Of a stretch of DNA of 64,000 nt, positions 27,959-36,393 are shown piece by piece. Made by a program: the position numbers and the translations under genes. The notes beneath the pieces are model-generated. The model was not told where the DNA came from. It was given only the letters and a program-made list of their open reading frames with translations, and searched no databases. Positions within the stretch are counted from its first letter, which is position 1. Each line of letters begins with the position of its first letter. The DNA is from Sphingobium chlorophenolicum (GTDB lineage Bacteria > Pseudomonadota > Alphaproteobacteria > Sphingomonadales > Sphingomonadaceae), in contig NZ_JFHR01000002.1 of NCBI RefSeq assembly GCF_000722875.1, positions 151,788 to 215,787 of the forward strand, given 5' to 3'.

Positions 27959-28837
27959 TTACAGGCCATCCAGCCCCTTGCTCACCAGGATGTTCACAGC
28001 AACCCGGCGGTTCTGCGCCTTGCCTTCCGCAGTATCGTTGCTCGCCAGCGGATCCGCTTCGGACATGCCGGTGGGCGTCAGCATGCGATAGGGCTTCCAG
28101 CCGCAGGCCTGCTGCAGATAATTGACGACCCGCCCGGCGCGCTTTTCGCTCAGCACCTGGTTGAAGTCTTCGTCGCCCGTGGAATCGGTATAGCCCACCA
28201 CCAGCAGCAGCGCGTTGCTCATCCCCTCGGCCGTCGCGGCCGCCGCGCAAAGGTCGTTCTTCGCCTGCGCCGACAGCACCGCCTTGCCGGTGTCGAAATT
28301 CACGTTGGTCGTGCTTTTCACATTATACTGGTCGATCTCGCCCATGCGCCCGCGTAGCGCGGCGGTGGCGGCGGTCTGTTCCTCGAAGCCCTGGGCCGTG
28401 CCGTTGTGGATCATCGACGCGGTCTTCAGATCCTTGTTCTGCAAATTGATCTGGCTCGCCAGCAACCCGCCGCCGGTCTGCAATGTCTTCACCGTGACCG
28501 GCAGGCCGTTCAGCAGCGACGTCGCGGCCAGTTTGTTGCGGTTCAGGCCGAACAGGCCCTTGCTGGCGCTGATCTTGGTGGCGTCATCGATCTGGATGAC
28601 GGATTTGCTGCCGTCGGCGGCCGTGACCTGCATCTTGTCGCCGCTGCGCGCTGAAATAATGCCCTTGATTTCCGGCCCCGCGACCTTCTCCGCAGGCAGA
28701 TAGGCGGTCGCCGAAACGTCGGCGGACGGGGCCGCCGGGGCGTCCTGCGTCTGCGCGGAGAGGCTGCCCGACGCGGCGCCGGACAGCAGGGCGATCATCA
28801 AGAGATATTTGGGGCTTCTGGAAATGACGTTCATCAT
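27959..28837 (-). CDS. OmpA-family outer membrane/peptidoglycan-associated protein
   Basis: The 292-residue protein has a signal peptide (LLMIALLSGAASGSLSAQ), a middle region with beta-rich repeats and a C-terminal OmpA-like peptidoglycan-binding domain: VNFDTGKAVLSAQAKNDL, VVGYTDSTGDEDFNQVLSEK and KAQNRRVAVNI. It should sit in the periplasm or outer membrane and grip peptidoglycan. The ATG at 28837 lies seven bases after AAGGAG. Confidence 0.87.
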   Translation of the reverse strand: MMNVISRSPKYLLMIALLSGAASGSLSAQTQDAPAAPSADVSATAYLPAEKVAGPEIKGIISARSGDKMQVTAADGSKSVIQIDDATKISASKGLFGLNRNKLAATSLLNGLPVTVKTLQTGGGLLASQINLQNKDLKTASMIHNGTAQGFEEQTAATAALRGRMGEIDQYNVKSTTNVNFDTGKAVLSAQAKNDLCAAAATAEGMSNALLLVVGYTDSTGDEDFNQVLSEKRAGRVVNYLQQACGWKPYRMLTPTGMSEADPLASNDTAEGKAQNRRVAVNILVSKGLDGL

Positions 28838-29127
28838 CACGCTACTCCTTGAAATGGACCAGTCGGGCCTGCTTTTGCCGCAGCTTTTCGTCCGACTGCC
28901 GTCCGCGTGATGGCGTGTTCAGCGGTCAGAACCCCTCCTATTCGTCTTCGTAAAAATGTCGGCATGACGCCACGGATGGCGCCATGGCTTCTGCCTGTTC
29001 AGATTAACCTTGCCCGCACATGAACGGGCGGTCCGCCCCGAAGCCGGTGCAGGCAATCGGAGTGCATCGTGCGACGAACGGAGGCTCAACCTGCGCAGTT
29101 GCTCAGTTTGCCCCGAACGACGGCGCC

Positions 29128-30153
29128 TCAAGCCGCAGGGCAGGGCCCGCTACTGTCCCGCACCACCAGCGCATGGGGCAGCATCAACGGGGCCTGCGAA
29201 CCGGCGTCCTTCTTGCGGAAGGACGGATCGACCAATATGTCCACGGCGGCGGCCGCCATTTCCGCCTTGGGCTGGCGAATGGTCGTGATCTGCGGCCATG
29301 CGGCGCGGGAAGATGCCGCATCGTCGAATCCGGCGACGGACAATGCATCGGGCACCGCTATGCCCAGTTTCATCGCCGTGATCAGCACCCCCAGCGCCAT
29401 ATCGTCATTGCAGGCGAAGACGGCGCTTGGCCGGTCGGCGCGGTTCAGCAACGCCTCACCCAATTCCAGCCCCGACCGGAAACTGAAGTCGCCGCGCACA
29501 ACGGCCCGCTCGTCCACCGCAATCCCCGCAGCCGCCATCGCCGCGCGAAATCCCTCTTCCCGCCGGGCCGACGCGCTGTGGCTGACCGGTCCCTGCACCA
29601 GCGCGATGTGGCGATGGCCGAGGCCAATCAGATGCTCGGTCATCTCCCGCGCCGCGCCCCGGTCGTCCATCCGCACCGCGCCCGACCCGCCCGGCTCGCC
29701 CGAAGGGGCGATCAGCACATGGGGCACGTCCGCCTCCCGGAACAGGTCGATCAATTCAGCGACATCGCAAATCGGCGGGGCGACGATGGCGCCGTCCAGC
29801 CTCAGGCTGGTGATGCTGTTGCGGACATGGTCCTTCCAGTCCGGTTGATGGAGGTCGACCGGTTCCACCACCAGATGATAGCTGCGCTCCCGGCAGCGCA
29901 GCAGCGCGCCATGCTGCACATCGGCGGCATAGCCCGACACGGGGTCGTCGATGAACAGCCCCAGCAGATAGGATCGCGAACTGGAAAGGCTGCGGGCAAA
30001 GGCGTTGGGCCGGTAATTGAGTTCGGCGACGACGCGCTGCACCGCCTCCCTTATTTCGGGACGGACATGGTCCTCGCCATTGATGACGCGGGAAACCGTC
30101 TTGGGGGAGACGCCTGCGCGGGCCGCGACATCCTTGATCGTGACGATGCTCAT
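29128..30153 (-). CDS. LacI-family transcriptional regulator of the glucoside locus
   Basis: The 341-residue repressor starts VTIKDVAARAGVSPKTVSRV with a complete helix-turn-helix and hinge (YRPNAFARSLSS), followed by a periplasmic-binding-protein fold for a sugar effector. Its start overlaps the permease stop by four bases, so it is transcribed with the permease. The two operator-like palindromes at 31461-31498 are the likely targets. Confidence 0.92.
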   Translation of the reverse strand: MSIVTIKDVAARAGVSPKTVSRVINGEDHVRPEIREAVQRVVAELNYRPNAFARSLSSSRSYLLGLFIDDPVSGYAADVQHGALLRCRERSYHLVVEPVDLHQPDWKDHVRNSITSLRLDGAIVAPPICDVAELIDLFREADVPHVLIAPSGEPGGSGAVRMDDRGAAREMTEHLIGLGHRHIALVQGPVSHSASARREEGFRAAMAAAGIAVDERAVVRGDFSFRSGLELGEALLNRADRPSAVFACNDDMALGVLITAMKLGIAVPDALSVAGFDDAASSRAAWPQITTIRQPKAEMAAAAVDILVDPSFRKKDAGSQAPLMLPHALVVRDSSGPCPAA

Positions 30154-31385
30154 GAACGGCTCTCCAGCGGCTGCGCGCACAGGGCCGCGAACCGGCCAAC
30201 AAGGGCATAGCAGGCGGCGGGCAGGACCAGCGCGGGCAGCAACGCCGTCGCATCCGCCAGCGCCCCCGTCAGTAGCGGCACGACCGCCCCTCCGACCACC
30301 GCCATGCACAGCCACATGGACGCGACCGGCGCTTCCCGTTCGTCTTCGGGCAGGGCGAGGGCGTAGATGGTGGGATACATGATGGCGTTGCACAGCCCCA
30401 CCGCCAGCAGCGCGCAGGCGCCAGCCCCGCCCGGCAGAAATATCGCCGCGACCGTCAAAAGGCCCGCCCCCAAGGCAACCCCCATCAGCAGCCGAGCCTC
30501 CGCGACCCGCCGCATCGCCCACGCGCCCAGGAAACGCCCGACCATCGCGCCGCCCCAATAAAGGCTGACCAACTGCCCGGCCAGCACGGGCGCTGCCCCC
30601 AGCCGGTCCGGCCGCATCAGCACGGTGGGCAGCAGCGCGCCGATCGCCACCTCCGCCCCCACATAGACGAAGATCGCCGCCGTGCCCCAGCGCAGACGGC
30701 GGGACCGCATCACCCGGAACATCTGCCCGACCGCAACGAAGCGCCGCGACCCGCTCTCCTCCAGCAAGGCGCGGTTGCGGAAATAGGCGAAGGCCAGCAG
30801 CCCCGTGACCAGCGCCGTCGCCAGGAAGGGCAGGGCGGCATCTCCACGCCGCGCCTGCGGGTCCAACTCGCCCAGCAGCAGCGGAGCGCTCAGCAACGGG
30901 CCCGCCACGGTCCCCAGCGAATTGAAACCCTGAAGCAGCGTCAGCCGCCGCGCCGCGCCCCGCGACGGCCCGATCACCGCGACCACGGTGTTGGACGCGA
31001 TCTGAAGGAAGGTCTGCCCCGCCGAAACCAGCAACAAAGCCCCCAGCACCATGGCGAAGGAAAGCGCCGCCTGCGCCAGCGTCAGCGCCAGGCATCCCGC
31101 CGTCATCACCGCCAACCCCGCGACGATGGCCCGCATATAACCGGCCCGCACGATGGCCCAGGTGATCGGCAGCGCGAAGATCATATAGCTGGAATGAAAG
31201 GCCATCTGCACCAGCAGCGCGCCCTTATAATCCAGATCCAGCATCAGCTTGAGCTGCGGCACCAGCAGGCTGACCGATGATGTCAGGAATCCGCCGATGA
31301 AAAACACGCCGACCGACAGCCGGAAAAGGCGGCTGGCGACCTGCTCATGATCGGAAAGGGGCGGGGATGACGTGATGGCCACCAT
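30150..31385 (-). CDS. MFS sugar permease (FucP/GluP-like)
   Basis: The 411-residue protein has about twelve hydrophobic segments. It shows TSSVSLLVPQLKLMLDLDYK in the first segments and QGFNSLGTVAGPLL in segment 5, as in the FucP/glucose-galactose porter group of the major facilitator family. It probably imports the mono- or disaccharides released by the GH3 enzymes. The start at 31385 (MVAITSSPPLSD) places a short cytoplasmic tail before the first segment. Confidence 0.85.
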   Translation of the reverse strand: MVAITSSPPLSDHEQVASRLFRLSVGVFFIGGFLTSSVSLLVPQLKLMLDLDYKGALLVQMAFHSSYMIFALPITWAIVRAGYMRAIVAGLAVMTAGCLALTLAQAALSFAMVLGALLLVSAGQTFLQIASNTVVAVIGPSRGAARRLTLLQGFNSLGTVAGPLLSAPLLLGELDPQARRGDAALPFLATALVTGLLAFAYFRNRALLEESGSRRFVAVGQMFRVMRSRRLRWGTAAIFVYVGAEVAIGALLPTVLMRPDRLGAAPVLAGQLVSLYWGGAMVGRFLGAWAMRRVAEARLLMGVALGAGLLTVAAIFLPGGAGACALLAVGLCNAIMYPTIYALALPEDEREAPVASMWLCMAVVGGAVVPLLTGALADATALLPALVLPAACYALVGRFAALCAQPLESRS

Positions 31386-31460
31386 GGAAAGAGGCTTTGG
31401 CTGAACCTTGGACAAGAGAGTGAAACCGGCAAAGCCCGTTCGGCGCAATATGGCAATATG

Positions 31461-31474
31461 TGACAACGATGTCA
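31461..31474. promoter_or_regulatory. LacI-type operator 1
   Basis: TGACAACGATGTCA is an imperfect palindrome with the central CG typical of LacI-family sites. It lies in the 160-base divergent region between the permease and TonB receptor genes. Confidence 0.7.
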
Positions 31475-31484
31475 AAAATCCTGT

Positions 31485-31498
31485 TGACATCGTTGTCA
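31485..31498. promoter_or_regulatory. LacI-type operator 2
   Basis: TGACATCGTTGTCA is the exact reverse complement of operator 1, with centres 24 bases apart. The pair could be bound cooperatively and repress both divergent transcripts. Confidence 0.7.
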
Positions 31499-31545
31499 GG
31501 CTTTGGTCAATACGCGTCCCACAGACCATCCGGTCCAGGGAGAAG

Positions 31546-33996
31546 ATGATGAAAAGCATTGCGCTGGCCGCAGGCACCGCGCTTGCATCCGCAACCTTGT
31601 GGATGACCCCCGCTTTCGCGCAGGAAGCAGCCGCCCCCCAGGCGGCGGCCCAGCCCGATTATGGCAGCGATATCATCGTGACGGCCACCCGCCGCGAAAC
31701 CACGCTGCAATCGACGCCGCTCGCTGTGTCCGCCTTCGGCCAGGCGCAGCTCGACCGGCAGCAGGTGAAGGACGTCACCGACCTTGCCCGATTCGTCCCC
31801 TCGCTCCAGTTCAACCAGCAGGGCGACCAGTCGGCGGTGCTGCTGACGCTGCGCGGCATCGGCAATGACAGCGCCTATACCGAAGTGGCCGACCCCGAAG
31901 TCGCCATCTATGTCGACGGCATCTATTCGCCCCGTTCGCAGGGCGCCTCCGTGCTGATGTACGACATGGAGCGCGTCGAAGTGCTGCGCGGCCCGCAGGG
32001 CACGCTGTTCGGCCGCAACGCGACCGTCGGCGCATTGAGCCTCATCTCCGCCAAACCCAAGCTCGGCCAGTTCGAAGGCAATGTGGAGGTCACCGCCGGC
32101 AATTACGACCGTCTGGGCGTGCGCGGCGCGATCAACATCCCCGTCACCGACACGCTGGCCTTCCGGGTCGCCTTCGTCACCGACCGGCATGACGGCTATG
32201 CCGATTTCCAGCCCGCGCCCGACGTCCCCGGCATCAACCGTTCGGCCTTCGTCACTACCGGCAAGAAATATTATGCCGCCGACCAGCAGTCGGGCCGCGT
32301 ATCCATGCTCTGGCAGCCCAGCGAGCGCTTTAGCTGGAACCTGTCGGCGGAAGGCTTCCTCGACAATGGCGCGCCGGTCATCGGCCTGCTCCAGACGCCG
32401 CGCCCCGGCACGAAGCGCTGGTCGACGCTCAGCGACACCGCGCCCGACACGGACCGCTATTCGGTCGCCGTCCGCAGCACGATGAACTACGACGTCACCG
32501 ACGGCATCCAATTGAGCTATATTGCGGGCTGGTCGCGGATCGGCGGCTCGACGCAGACCGACGCGGACGCGGGCGCGCTGCCGCCCACCGGTCAGGTCGA
32601 CGCGGACGGCAACGACCTGCCGCTCGGCGCCTTCGGGGAAAACCGCACGCTCTCCTCCCGCTATGATTTCCAGAGCCATGAGCTTCAGTTGAAATCGACC
32701 GGCGAGCAGGCGGTCGACTGGATATTGGGCGCCTATTACAGCCATGAAAAGAACCGCATCCGCTTCGACATCGACCAGCGGAACGGTTATCGCGACGGCA
32801 CTTTCAGTTGGGCGGGCAGCTTCATCCAGGCCAATCGCCAGATCGACAGCCGCGCCGTCTTCGGCCAGGCGGTCTGGCATGTGACGGATGCGCTGCGCGT
32901 GACCGGCGGCCTGCGCTACACTTCGGACAAGAAGGAGGATATTGGCGGCCGCAACGTGACCTTCTCCGGCTGCCCCGCGACCCTGCCCGCCGATGCGTGC
33001 CAGGGCGGCATCTTCGGCGCCTATCCCGGCGCGACGGCGGATGAACTGGTGGCGCTGCTCCCCGGCTTCTCCATCTCCAGCAACGACGTGAAGGGCAAGT
33101 GGGACAAGCTCACCTATCTCGCCCGCGTCGATGCCGACCTGGCGGAAGACGTGCTGGGCTATGCCAGCATCTCCACCGGCTTCAAGTCGGGCAATATCCA
33201 GGACAATGCCGGGCTGACCGATCCGGAAACGCTCACCAACTATGAAGTCGGCCTGAAGTCGCGCTTCCTCGACCGCCGCGTGACGCTGAACCTTGCCGCC
33301 TATTATAGCGACTTCAAGGGCTATCAGGTGAACCAGGCCGTCACCTTCCGCGACGATCAGGGCAATGTGGTGCGCAGCCAGATGATCACCCAGAATGCGA
33401 AGGGCGCGAAGGCCTATGGTCTGGAGGCCGAACTGATGGCGAACCTGACCGACAATGACCGGCTGCAATTCTCCGGCACGCTCCAGAAGACGAAGCTGGA
33501 GGAACTGGAGAGCGTCGACGGCCGCCTCTATGACGGGGGCAAGCTGTCCTCCATCGCCCAGCTCAAGGGCAATGAACTGGCGCATGCCCCGCGCTTCTCG
33601 GCCACGCTCAGCTATGAGCATGATTTCGAACTGGCGAGCGGCGCGAAGATCACCCCGCGCTTCACCACCCATTATGAGACGAAGAGCTGGCTCAGCTACT
33701 TCAACGGCGACGCCAACCCGTTCGTCAATCCCAACGATCCGGCCGACAATATGCCTGATCGCGGCACCAACGGCACCGATTGGGACCGGCAGAAGGCCTA
33801 TTTCCGGTCGGACGCGTCGATCCGCTTCCTGTCGCCGGACCAGAAATATTCGGTCGAGGCCTTCGTCCAGAATATCGAAAACGGCCGCATCCGCACTGGA
33901 GCGGGAGCCTTCGGCGCGCCGCGCTACGACCCGGTGTTCCTCTCCAACCTCCAGCCCCCGCGCACCTGGGGCGTGCGGGCCCGCGCCAACTTCTAG
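31546..33996 (+). CDS. TonB-dependent outer membrane receptor for glucosides
   Basis: The 816-residue protein has a signal peptide ending AFAQ, a TonB-box-like SDIIVTATRRE near residue 39, and a plug domain with VPSLQFNQQGDQ and RVEVLRGPQGTLFGRNATVG. A 22-stranded beta-barrel follows, ending WGVRARANF with the terminal Phe needed for barrel assembly. The receptor energises uptake of a large substrate with TonB-ExbBD. With GH3 enzymes downstream and LacI operators upstream, the substrate is probably a beta-glucan fragment. GGGAGAAG precedes the ATG at 31546. Confidence 0.93.
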   Translation: MMKSIALAAGTALASATLWMTPAFAQEAAAPQAAAQPDYGSDIIVTATRRETTLQSTPLAVSAFGQAQLDRQQVKDVTDLARFVPSLQFNQQGDQSAVLLTLRGIGNDSAYTEVADPEVAIYVDGIYSPRSQGASVLMYDMERVEVLRGPQGTLFGRNATVGALSLISAKPKLGQFEGNVEVTAGNYDRLGVRGAINIPVTDTLAFRVAFVTDRHDGYADFQPAPDVPGINRSAFVTTGKKYYAADQQSGRVSMLWQPSERFSWNLSAEGFLDNGAPVIGLLQTPRPGTKRWSTLSDTAPDTDRYSVAVRSTMNYDVTDGIQLSYIAGWSRIGGSTQTDADAGALPPTGQVDADGNDLPLGAFGENRTLSSRYDFQSHELQLKSTGEQAVDWILGAYYSHEKNRIRFDIDQRNGYRDGTFSWAGSFIQANRQIDSRAVFGQAVWHVTDALRVTGGLRYTSDKKEDIGGRNVTFSGCPATLPADACQGGIFGAYPGATADELVALLPGFSISSNDVKGKWDKLTYLARVDADLAEDVLGYASISTGFKSGNIQDNAGLTDPETLTNYEVGLKSRFLDRRVTLNLAAYYSDFKGYQVNQAVTFRDDQGNVVRSQMITQNAKGAKAYGLEAELMANLTDNDRLQFSGTLQKTKLEELESVDGRLYDGGKLSSIAQLKGNELAHAPRFSATLSYEHDFELASGAKITPRFTTHYETKSWLSYFNGDANPFVNPNDPADNMPDRGTNGTDWDRQKAYFRSDASIRFLSPDQKYSVEAFVQNIENGRIRTGAGAFGAPRYDPVFLSNLQPPRTWGVRARANF

Positions 33997-34048
33997 GGGC
34001 AGGTTCCTGGTGACGACCGGCATGCCCCCCTGGCCGGATCGTCATCAC

Positions 34049-34083
34049 GGGCGGCGGAAGGGCCGAATGGCCTTCCGCCGCCC
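34049..34083. other. Strong intergenic hairpin between receptor and first glycosidase
   Basis: GGGCGGCGGAAGG and CCTTCCGCCGCCC form a perfect 13-bp stem around a nine-base loop. No T-run follows, so it is more likely an mRNA stability or attenuation element than a terminator. Confidence 0.55.
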
Positions 34084-34111
34084 CCATCTCCCCCTATCGA
34101 AGAGTATCCCG

Positions 34112-36370
34112 ATGACGCGCAAGCTGCTGATCGCCTCCCTCCTGCTGGGCGTCGCGGGCATGGCCCATGCCCGGACGCCCCCGTCCACCGTCGCGGGCAG
34201 CAACCGCGCCTTGTCGGCGGAGGCGCGCGCGCAGGCGCTGGTCGCCGCCATGACGACGCAGGAAAAGCTGGCGATCATCCACGGCTATTTCCCGCCGCTG
34301 GCCAAGCCCGCCGAACCCATCGCCATGATCCCGTCGGCCGGTCACATCCCTGGCATCCCGCGTCTCGGCATCCCGACCCTGCGCGAAAGCGACGCCAGCC
34401 TGGGCGTCGCCAACCAGATCGAACAGCGCAAGGGCGACACGGCCACGGCTCTGCCCGCCAGCCTGGCCACCGCCGCCACCTTCAACCCCGCGCTTGCCTA
34501 TGCGGGCGGCGCGATGATCGGGGCGGAGGCGCGGGCGAAGACATTCAACATCCTGCTCGCGGGCGGCGTCAACCTGACCCGCGACCCGTGGAACGGCCGC
34601 AATTTCGAATATCTGGGCGAAGACCCGCTGCTGGCCGGGGTGATGGCGGGCGAACATATTCGCGGCGTCCAGAGCAACCATATCGTCTCCACCATCAAGC
34701 ATTTCGCGCTCAATTCGCAGGAAACCGGCCGCACCGTGCTGGACGCCCGCATCGGCAAGGCGGCGCTGCGCGAAAGCGACCTGCTGGCCTTCCAGATCGC
34801 GACGGAGATCGGCGATCCCGCCTCCGTCATGTGCGCCTATAACAAGGTGAATGGCGACTATGCCTGCGAAAATGACTGGCTGCTCAACAGCGTCCTGAAA
34901 CAGGATTGGGGCTATAAGGGCTGGGTCATGTCCGACTGGGGCGCGGTCCATTCGACGGAGAAGGCGGCGCTGGGCGGGCTGGATCAGGAATCCGGGCAGG
35001 AACTGGACGACGCCATCCATTTCGGCCAGCCGTTCGAGGACGCCTATCGGGCTGGCCGCATCCCTGCGGCGCGGCTGGACGACATGGTGCGGCGCATCCT
35101 TTACGGCGTCATCGCCAGCGGCCTGATGGACGACCCCGTCCCGGAAAGCCCGCGCCAGATCGACTATGCCGCCCATGCCGACATCGCCCAGCGCGCTGCG
35201 GGAGAGGGCATCGTCCTGTTGAAGAATGAGGGCGACCTGCTGCCGCTCGCGAAAAGCGCGCGGCGGATCGTCCTGATCGGTGGCCATGCCGATGTTGGAG
35301 TGCTGTCGGGCGGCGGATCGTCACAGGTCCGCTCCGTCGGCGGGGCCCCGGTCGAAATTCCGCTGACGAAGGGCGCGGCGGCCTCCTTCGCCCGCATGAC
35401 GTGGCACGCTTCCTCGCCGTTGAACGCGATCCGCGCCCTCGCCCCGCAGGCGGAGGTCAGCTATGTCGACGGCAGCGACCCACGGGCAGCGGCGGAGGCG
35501 GCGCGCCGCGCCGACCTCGCCATCGTCTTCGGCTGGCAATGGCAGACCGAGGCGCAAGACCCCGAAAATATGCGCCTGCCCGACAATCAGGACGCGCTGA
35601 TCGACGCGGTCGCCACGGCCAACCGCAAGACCATCGTCGTGCTGGAAACGGGCGGCCCGGTGGAGATGCCCTGGATCGCAAAGGTTCCGGCGCTGGTGCA
35701 GGCCTGGTATCCCGGCCAGCGCGGCGGCGAAGCCATCGCGAATATCCTTTTCGGTGATGTGGCGCCTTCGGGTCGCTTGCCCATCACCTTTCCGGTGCGG
35801 GCCGATCAGGCGCCGCGCCCGGAACCGGCGGGCCTGGCCGAACTGCACGCGGCTGAGGCCCGCCGGGATGCCGGGGACAAGACCAATTACGGCATGACCG
35901 GCGGTGTCGCGCCCTTCGCGGTCGACTATCCGGAGGGCGCGGAGGTCGGCTATCGCTGGTATGCGATGAAGGGGGTGAAGCCGCTTTTCCCCTTCGGCCA
36001 TGGCCTGACCTATACCCGCTTCACCTACGCCAATCTGACGGTGCAGGACGGCGCGGCCCTGACCGTCAGCTTCGACGTCACCAATGCGGGCAGCCGCGCG
36101 GGCGCCGACGTGCCGCAACTCTATGTGCAGGCGCGGGGCAGCGCGGGTATCGCCGCCTGGCGGCTTGCGGGCTTCGACAAGCTCAGCCTGTCCCCCGGCG
36201 AAACCCGCCGCGTCACCATGACCGTCGACCCGCGCCTGATCGCCCGGTTCGAGGAAGGGAAGGGCTGGCGGCTCGACAGCGGCGACTATGCGCTGGCGGT
36301 CGGCCATCATGCAGGCGACGCAACGCTCAAGGGCGTGGCGAAACTGGATGCCCTCAGCCTGAAACCATAA
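34112..36370 (+). CDS. bglX: Exported GH3 beta-glucosidase with fibronectin III-like domain
   Basis: The enzyme removes terminal beta-linked glucose or xylose residues. The 752-residue protein has a signal peptide (LLIASLLLGVAGMAHA), the GH3 (beta/alpha)8 domain with RDPWNGRNFEYLGEDPLLAG and STIKHFALNSQE, and the nucleophile Asp in GWVMSDWGAVHS near residue 276. The second alpha/beta domain follows (GIVLLKNEGDLLPL), then a C-terminal fibronectin III-like domain (LTVSFDVTNAGSRAGADVPQ). It is probably periplasmic. The following GH3 gene begins 23 bases later. Confidence 0.9.
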   Translation: MTRKLLIASLLLGVAGMAHARTPPSTVAGSNRALSAEARAQALVAAMTTQEKLAIIHGYFPPLAKPAEPIAMIPSAGHIPGIPRLGIPTLRESDASLGVANQIEQRKGDTATALPASLATAATFNPALAYAGGAMIGAEARAKTFNILLAGGVNLTRDPWNGRNFEYLGEDPLLAGVMAGEHIRGVQSNHIVSTIKHFALNSQETGRTVLDARIGKAALRESDLLAFQIATEIGDPASVMCAYNKVNGDYACENDWLLNSVLKQDWGYKGWVMSDWGAVHSTEKAALGGLDQESGQELDDAIHFGQPFEDAYRAGRIPAARLDDMVRRILYGVIASGLMDDPVPESPRQIDYAAHADIAQRAAGEGIVLLKNEGDLLPLAKSARRIVLIGGHADVGVLSGGGSSQVRSVGGAPVEIPLTKGAAASFARMTWHASSPLNAIRALAPQAEVSYVDGSDPRAAAEAARRADLAIVFGWQWQTEAQDPENMRLPDNQDALIDAVATANRKTIVVLETGGPVEMPWIAKVPALVQAWYPGQRGGEAIANILFGDVAPSGRLPITFPVRADQAPRPEPAGLAELHAAEARRDAGDKTNYGMTGGVAPFAVDYPEGAEVGYRWYAMKGVKPLFPFGHGLTYTRFTYANLTVQDGAALTVSFDVTNAGSRAGADVPQLYVQARGSAGIAAWRLAGFDKLSLSPGETRRVTMTVDPRLIARFEEGKGWRLDSGDYALAVGHHAGDATLKGVAKLDALSLKP

Positions 36371-36393
36371 TAGAGACTATGTTAGGAGACGCC

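Noticed and set aside
31507..34023. An 838-codon minus-strand open frame opposite the TonB receptor
   Set aside because: Its composition mirrors the receptor, and it has no ribosome site or recognisable domain.
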